From Stenotrophomonas sp. BIGb0135 (lineage in GTDB: Bacteria > Pseudomonadota > Gammaproteobacteria > Xanthomonadales > Xanthomonadaceae), in NCBI RefSeq assembly GCF_024810105.1, contig NZ_JANUDX010000004.1, positions 282,768 through 346,767 on the forward strand: a DNA stretch of 64,000 nt, read 5' to 3'. The notes below the pieces were generated by a model. It did not search any database, had not been told where the DNA came from, and worked only from the letters and a program-made list of their open reading frames with translations. Both the position numbers and the translations under genes were made by a program. Below are positions 60,432 to 64,000 of the stretch, in pieces. Numbering within the stretch: position 1 is the first letter of the stretch; each line of letters starts with the position of its first letter.

Positions 60432-61030
60432 GGTTTGGGCGCCTCGCTCAGACGCGCTCGCAGTACAAAGGTCACTCGATCACTCAATGCTAGTTGCCAG
60501 CTGTCCATTCCATACCGGCCACGCTGCACGGTACCGCGGCTGACGACATCGCAATCATACCCGGCCCGGGGGCACTCCGCCGGCTCCACCCGCAGGGTCT
60601 CGGGGTGGCTGACGCCGCGCAGGATCAACCGGCCCTGGACCCCGCCGCCCTTGTCCACCACCTCGGGCAGATAGGGAACCGAGTCGAACTCGACCACCGG
60701 GTAGCGGGCCGAATCGAAGAATTCCTCCCCGCGCATCCAGCCGGTGTAGCGGTTCTTGCCGGGGATCTCGACGTAGCGGGTGAACATCCGCAGGTGGACC
60801 TGGTGGCGGCCATCGGACAGCACCTCGATGCGTCCCTCGAAACGCGGGAACACCCCTTCGATGCGTTGCCCGAGCCGGGTGCGGATCTCGAAACCGAAGC
60901 GCGAACGCGCGGTATCGAACTCCAGCACCTGGCGCGGGACCCCAGCCGGGGCCGGGACCGGCGGTTCAGCGCAGGCCGCGTAGGACGCCAGCGCCAGCAG
61001 GCCGCCCAGCAGCGCGCGCACTACCGTCAT
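60428..61030 (-). CDS. YceI-family periplasmic protein
   Basis: A 200-residue protein with a signal peptide (RALLGGLLALASYAACA) and a YceI lipocalin-like barrel that binds isoprenoid-type ligands. Blocks: LEFDTARSRFGFEIRTRLGQRIEGVFPRFEG, FFDSARYPVVEFDS and GRLILRGVSHPETLRVE. The stop codon overlaps the next gene's start (ATGA), so it is coupled with the PLD lipoprotein. Its own upstream neighbour is sixA, 3 bases away. Confidence 0.85.
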   Translation of the reverse strand: MTVVRALLGGLLALASYAACAEPPVPAPAGVPRQVLEFDTARSRFGFEIRTRLGQRIEGVFPRFEGRIEVLSDGRHQVHLRMFTRYVEIPGKNRYTGWMRGEEFFDSARYPVVEFDSVPYLPEVVDKGGGVQGRLILRGVSHPETLRVEPAECPRAGYDCDVVSRGTVQRGRYGMDSWQLALSDRVTFVLRARLSEAPKP

Positions 61031-61033
61031 GGG

Positions 61034-61510
61034 CTACGGCCACCAGAAGGCGGTCAGGCTGGCCACGCCGGGTTCGATGCTGGCCTCGCGGTCAAAGGCC
61101 AGCACGGCGATGCCACCGGGCGGCATGCCGCGGTAGTCGCTGCTGGTGCCTTCGCTCAGCAGCGCCACCAGCTGTTCCAGGCCCGGGTTGTGCCCGACCA
61201 CCAGCAGCCGGTCGACATCGCTCCGGGCCTCGATCAGGCCCATCAAGGTGCCCGGGGTGGCGTCGTAGACGCCATCTTCCAGGCGCTTTTCGACGAAGCC
61301 GGTGATGCCCAGCACGGCCTCCAGGGTTTCGCGGGTCCGCCGCGACGGCGAACACAGCACGCAGTCGGGCAGCAGGTTGTTCTCCTTCAGCCAGCGGCCG
61401 GCCGCTTCCGCTTCGGCCAGGCCGATCGGGGACAGCGGGCGGTCAAGGTCAGCCTGGCCGGTACCGGCGGCTTCGGCGTGGGCATGGCGCAGCAGGATCA
61501 GTTCTCGCAT
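61034..61510 (-). CDS. sixA: Phosphohistidine phosphatase SixA
   Basis: A 158-residue histidine phosphatase of the phosphoglycerate-mutase superfamily. Catalytic RHA motif LILLRHAHAEAAGTG, LSPIGLAEAEAAGRWL, CVLCSPSRRTRETLEAVL and second His in LLVVGHNPGLEQLVALLSEG. SixA removes phosphate from Hpt domains, and later work ties it to the nitrogen PTS. A ribosome site GGAAGAGAG precedes ATG 61510. Confidence 0.93.
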   Translation of the reverse strand: MRELILLRHAHAEAAGTGQADLDRPLSPIGLAEAEAAGRWLKENNLLPDCVLCSPSRRTRETLEAVLGITGFVEKRLEDGVYDATPGTLMGLIEARSDVDRLLVVGHNPGLEQLVALLSEGTSSDYRGMPPGGIAVLAFDREASIEPGVASLTAFWWP

Positions 61511-61527
61511 AAAGGCTCTCTTCCGGA

Positions 61528-62160
61528 TCAGGCTTTCTTCAGCCACTTCAACAGTGGCTCCCAGTCACTCTGGTGCTCGCGCACCTGCGCGGAGCGGTAA
61601 TCGAACAGGCTGCGTCCCAGCCCGACCATCACCACGTAACTCTGGCTGTCGCGCAGTTGGGCGACAACGTCATAGGGCCATTCGGCCAGCATCTGGATGG
61701 CCTGCTGGGAGGTCTGGGTCCAGGGCTTGGTGCGGTTGAGCACCAGCCCGACCGGCAGCGCGCGGCGGTGCACGCGGGGCACCTTGGACAGGCTGTTGAG
61801 GAAGCCGACGATGGCTTCGATATCCAGCGCCGACGGCAGCACGGGCACCACCACGGCATCGGCAACATCGAGGAAGTGGCCCAGATCGTCGGCCAATGCG
61901 CCAGCGGGGGCGTCGATGATGACCTCGTCGGTACCATCGGGAATCAGCTTCTCCCAGGCTTTCTTGCGGTACACGTCGATCGGCAGCACCGCGCTTTCCA
62001 GCATCGAGCGGCGCTGCGCCCAGCGGGTGCTGGAGCCCTGCGGATCGGCGTCGGCCAGTACGGTCCGTTTGCCGTCCAATGCGGCATGCGCCGCCAGGTG
62101 GGTGGCGACGGTGGTCTTGCCCACCCCACCCTTGGAACCGGCTACCAGGATCGTCTTCAT
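61528..62160 (-). CDS. Orphan ParA-family ATPase
   Basis: A 210-residue ParA/MinD-type ATPase. Deviant Walker [20 protein letters not shown]' block [14 protein letters not shown] and IIDAPAG are present. Short length and missing DNA-binding extension match the orphan ParAs that position protein cargo rather than chromosomes. No ParB neighbour. It is transcribed towards sixA with a 17-base gap, so it may be co-expressed with the SixA-YceI-PLD group. Cargo unknown. Confidence 0.88.
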   Translation of the reverse strand: MKTILVAGSKGGVGKTTVATHLAAHAALDGKRTVLADADPQGSSTRWAQRRSMLESAVLPIDVYRKKAWEKLIPDGTDEVIIDAPAGALADDLGHFLDVADAVVVPVLPSALDIEAIVGFLNSLSKVPRVHRRALPVGLVLNRTKPWTQTSQQAIQMLAEWPYDVVAQLRDSQSYVVMVGLGRSLFDYRSAQVREHQSDWEPLLKWLKKA

Positions 62161-62290
62161 GCCAGCCTCGCTTCCGGGGAACGTCGTCGCAGCGTACACC
62201 GCCGTCCGTGACGGAGATAGTCGCGCGGCTGAACCCCTGTGCGGGCCGTCGCTTTGCTATCGTGCGCGATCCAAAGGATTGCAAGCCGGC

Positions 62291-63775
62291 ATGAGCGAGT
62301 TACAGGACCTGAGTGCGCTGATTCGCGCCAATACCCCGCTGATCATCATCGAGACCCAGGACGAGGGTCGCATCGTGGAGCTGTTCCGGCAGACCTTGAT
62401 GCATGTCTGGCGCGCCCTGCACCGCTGGTCGATCACCGAAGGCCTGCGCCGCATCGACATGGACCGCGAGGATGACGCGGTCGGCCCGCCCGATGCCAGC
62501 GCGGCGCTGCAGATGATCCGCCAGGCCGAGCAGCGCGGGATCTACCTGCTGCTCGATTTCCACCCTTACCTTGGCTATGCCAGCCACCAGCGCGCGCTGC
62601 GCGACCTGATCCAGCGCCGCCACTGCCAGGCCCACGTGCTGGTGCTGATCGGGGCCAAGGTGGAACTGCCGGCCGAGCTGGAGGCGCTGGCCACCCGCTT
62701 CAACCCGCGCCTGCCCGACCTCAACGCGCTGCTGAAGATGCTGCGCGAGGAGGCCGAGGCCTACGCCCGCGAGAACGGCGGGCGCCGGGTCGAGGTGGAC
62801 AACGAAGCGGTCCAGAAGATCCTGCACAACCTGCGCGGCCTGAGCATGGTCGACGCACGGCGGATCGGCCGCCAGCTGATCTTCGCCGATGGCGCGCTCA
62901 GCCAGGACGACCTGCCGCAGCTGGCCCGGCTCAAGTTCGAGCTGCTCAACCGCGCCGGCCACCTGCATTACGAGTACGACACCACCCGCTTTGCCGACGT
63001 GGCCGGCGCCAACCGCCTCAAGCGCTGGGTCAACCAGCGCCGGCCGATCTTCCTCGGCGGCCAGGGCCCGGCCGGGCTGGACCCGCCCAAGGGCATGCTG
63101 CTGCTGGGCGTGCAGGGCTGCGGCAAGTCGATGCTGGCCAAGGCCACCGCGGCCGGGTTCGGGGTGCCGCTGCTGCGGCTGGACTTCGGCAGCCTGTATG
63201 ACAAGTACCACGGCGAGACCGAGAAGAACCTGCGCGAGGCCCTGGCCTCGGCCGAGCAGCTGGCCCCGTGCGTACTGTGGATCGACGAGATCGAGAAGGG
63301 CCTGGCCAGCGGGGGCGAGGACGGCGGGGTGTCGCGGCGCGTGCTGGGCCACCTGCTGACCTGGCTGGCCGAGCGCAAGGGCACGGTGTTCATCGTGGCC
63401 ACCGCCAACCAGGTGCACGAACTGCCGGCCGAACTGCTGCGCAAAGGCCGTTTCGACGAGATCTTCTTCATCGACCTGCCCGACGCCAATACCCGGGTGG
63501 AACTGCTGCGCCTGCACCTGGGCCGGCGCCAGCTCAATGCCGACGACTTCGCGCTGCCGGCGCTGGCCGCGGCCAGCGAGGGCTTCTCCGGCGCGGAGAT
63601 TGAACAGGCGGTGGTGGCCGGGCTGTACGCGGCGCACGCCGAGACGCGGGTGCTGGATACCGAGCTGCTGATGACCGAGATCCGCAGCAGCCGGCCGTTG
63701 TCCGTGCTGATGGCCGAGCAGGTCAACGCGCTGCGCGACTGGGCCCGTGGGCGCACCGTCAGCGCCGACGAGTAA
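62291..63775 (+). CDS. AAA-family ATPase (Ycf46-like)
   Basis: A 494-residue protein. The N-terminal half (LSALIRANTPLIIIETQDEGRIVELF ... LNALLKMLREEAEAY) is the Ycf46-type domain. The C-terminal half is an AAA domain with Walker A GVQGCGKS at 273-280, Walker B VLWIDEIEKG from 328, an arginine-finger-like LLRKGRFDEIFFIDLP and sensor-2 region SEGFSGAEIEQAVVAGLY. Ycf46 relatives in cyanobacteria affect CO2 use; in proteobacteria the role is undefined. Divergent from parA. Confidence 0.88.
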   Translation: MSELQDLSALIRANTPLIIIETQDEGRIVELFRQTLMHVWRALHRWSITEGLRRIDMDREDDAVGPPDASAALQMIRQAEQRGIYLLLDFHPYLGYASHQRALRDLIQRRHCQAHVLVLIGAKVELPAELEALATRFNPRLPDLNALLKMLREEAEAYARENGGRRVEVDNEAVQKILHNLRGLSMVDARRIGRQLIFADGALSQDDLPQLARLKFELLNRAGHLHYEYDTTRFADVAGANRLKRWVNQRRPIFLGGQGPAGLDPPKGMLLLGVQGCGKSMLAKATAAGFGVPLLRLDFGSLYDKYHGETEKNLREALASAEQLAPCVLWIDEIEKGLASGGEDGGVSRRVLGHLLTWLAERKGTVFIVATANQVHELPAELLRKGRFDEIFFIDLPDANTRVELLRLHLGRRQLNADDFALPALAAASEGFSGAEIEQAVVAGLYAAHAETRVLDTELLMTEIRSSRPLSVLMAEQVNALRDWARGRTVSADE

Positions 63776-63791
63776 CGCCGATCGCCGGCGC

Positions 63792-64000
63792 GTAGAGCCG
63801 ACCGTTGGTCGGCTGCTTCGTGGGTCGGCGGTGTCGGTGGCCCTGCATAGAGCAGCCGACCAACGGTCGGCTCTACCGGTTCTTGTGCGGTGTCGGTGGC
63901 CCTGGATAGAGCAGCCGACCAACGGTCGGCTCTACCGGTTCTTGTGCGGTGTCGGTGGCCCTGGATAGAGCAGCCGACCAACGGTCGGCTCTACCGGTTC
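63792..64000. repeat. SMAG palindrome array at the window end
   Basis: One inverted palindrome (GTAGAGCCGACCGTTGG...) at 63792 followed by three copies in the opposite orientation starting at 63853, 63912 and 63971, spaced exactly 59 bases. Each copy ends in GGCTCTAC and is joined by a GC spacer CGGTTCTTGTGCGGTG. The array continues beyond the window. Confidence 0.93.

Overview
The window is high-GC chromosomal DNA from a gammaproteobacterium of the Xanthomonadaceae, most likely Stenotrophomonas. The evidence is the gene content (Ax21-type outer membrane protein, many TonB-dependent receptors, the yibN-like/secB/gpsA order) and dispersed GTAG-type palindromes. These have arms like GCCGACC/GGTCGGC and a GTAGAG edge, matching the SMAG repeats known from Stenotrophomonas. 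No tRNA, rRNA, CRISPR array, intact transposase or prophage was seen. The assignment rests on recognition by reading, with no database search.

Layout. 1-2.4 kb: a BvgS/EvgS-like sensor kinase (cut by the window edge), divergent from its BvgA-like regulator. 2.6-7.2 kb: a small glycine-zipper protein, an APH-fold kinase, then a TPP riboswitch in front of a TonB-dependent receptor and a PnuC-family permease, i.e. a thiamine uptake operon. 7.2-11.7 kb: a TonB receptor/phospholipase C pair on the minus strand. 12.1-17.0 kb: a TetR-MFP-RND efflux operon with two TetR operator palindromes. 17.1-18.0 kb: two small exported proteins.

18.2-27 kb is the accessory part. It holds a decayed Rhs/polymorphic-toxin remnant with small orphan ORFs. 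Next come two lipoproteins followed by a large leaderless, multi-domain peptidoglycan hydrolase (lysozyme-like, two peptidoglycan-binding domains, NlpC/P60-like), which is the best candidate here for an under-described antibacterial effector-immunity cassette. A small lipoprotein, an erythromycin-esterase-like protein and about 1 kb without a convincing gene follow.

27-38.8 kb is core: ax21, gpsA, secB, a rhodanese, hemD-hemX-hemY, an FadI-like thiolase and two adjacent lipoprotein Cu/Zn superoxide dismutases. 38.9-51.2 kb carries nitrogen control: ntrB-ntrC, glnK-amtB and glnA, with a sigma-54 promoter and NtrC-type sites at glnA and an NtrC-type site at the ntrB start. Interleaved are a serine hydrolase behind a BlaI-type operator, a thioredoxin-reductase-like protein, and two murein hydrolases (MltA and an AmiD-like amidase) separated by a tandem 51-bp repeat array. 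51.2-63.8 kb is envelope and housekeeping: uppP, a META/DUF4377 lipoprotein, a PEBP protein, a TPR-sulfotransferase, a YheT-like hydrolase, PlsC, a hotdog thioesterase, a cardiolipin-synthase-C-like PLD, YceI, SixA, an orphan ParA and a Ycf46-like AAA ATPase. The window ends inside another SMAG array.
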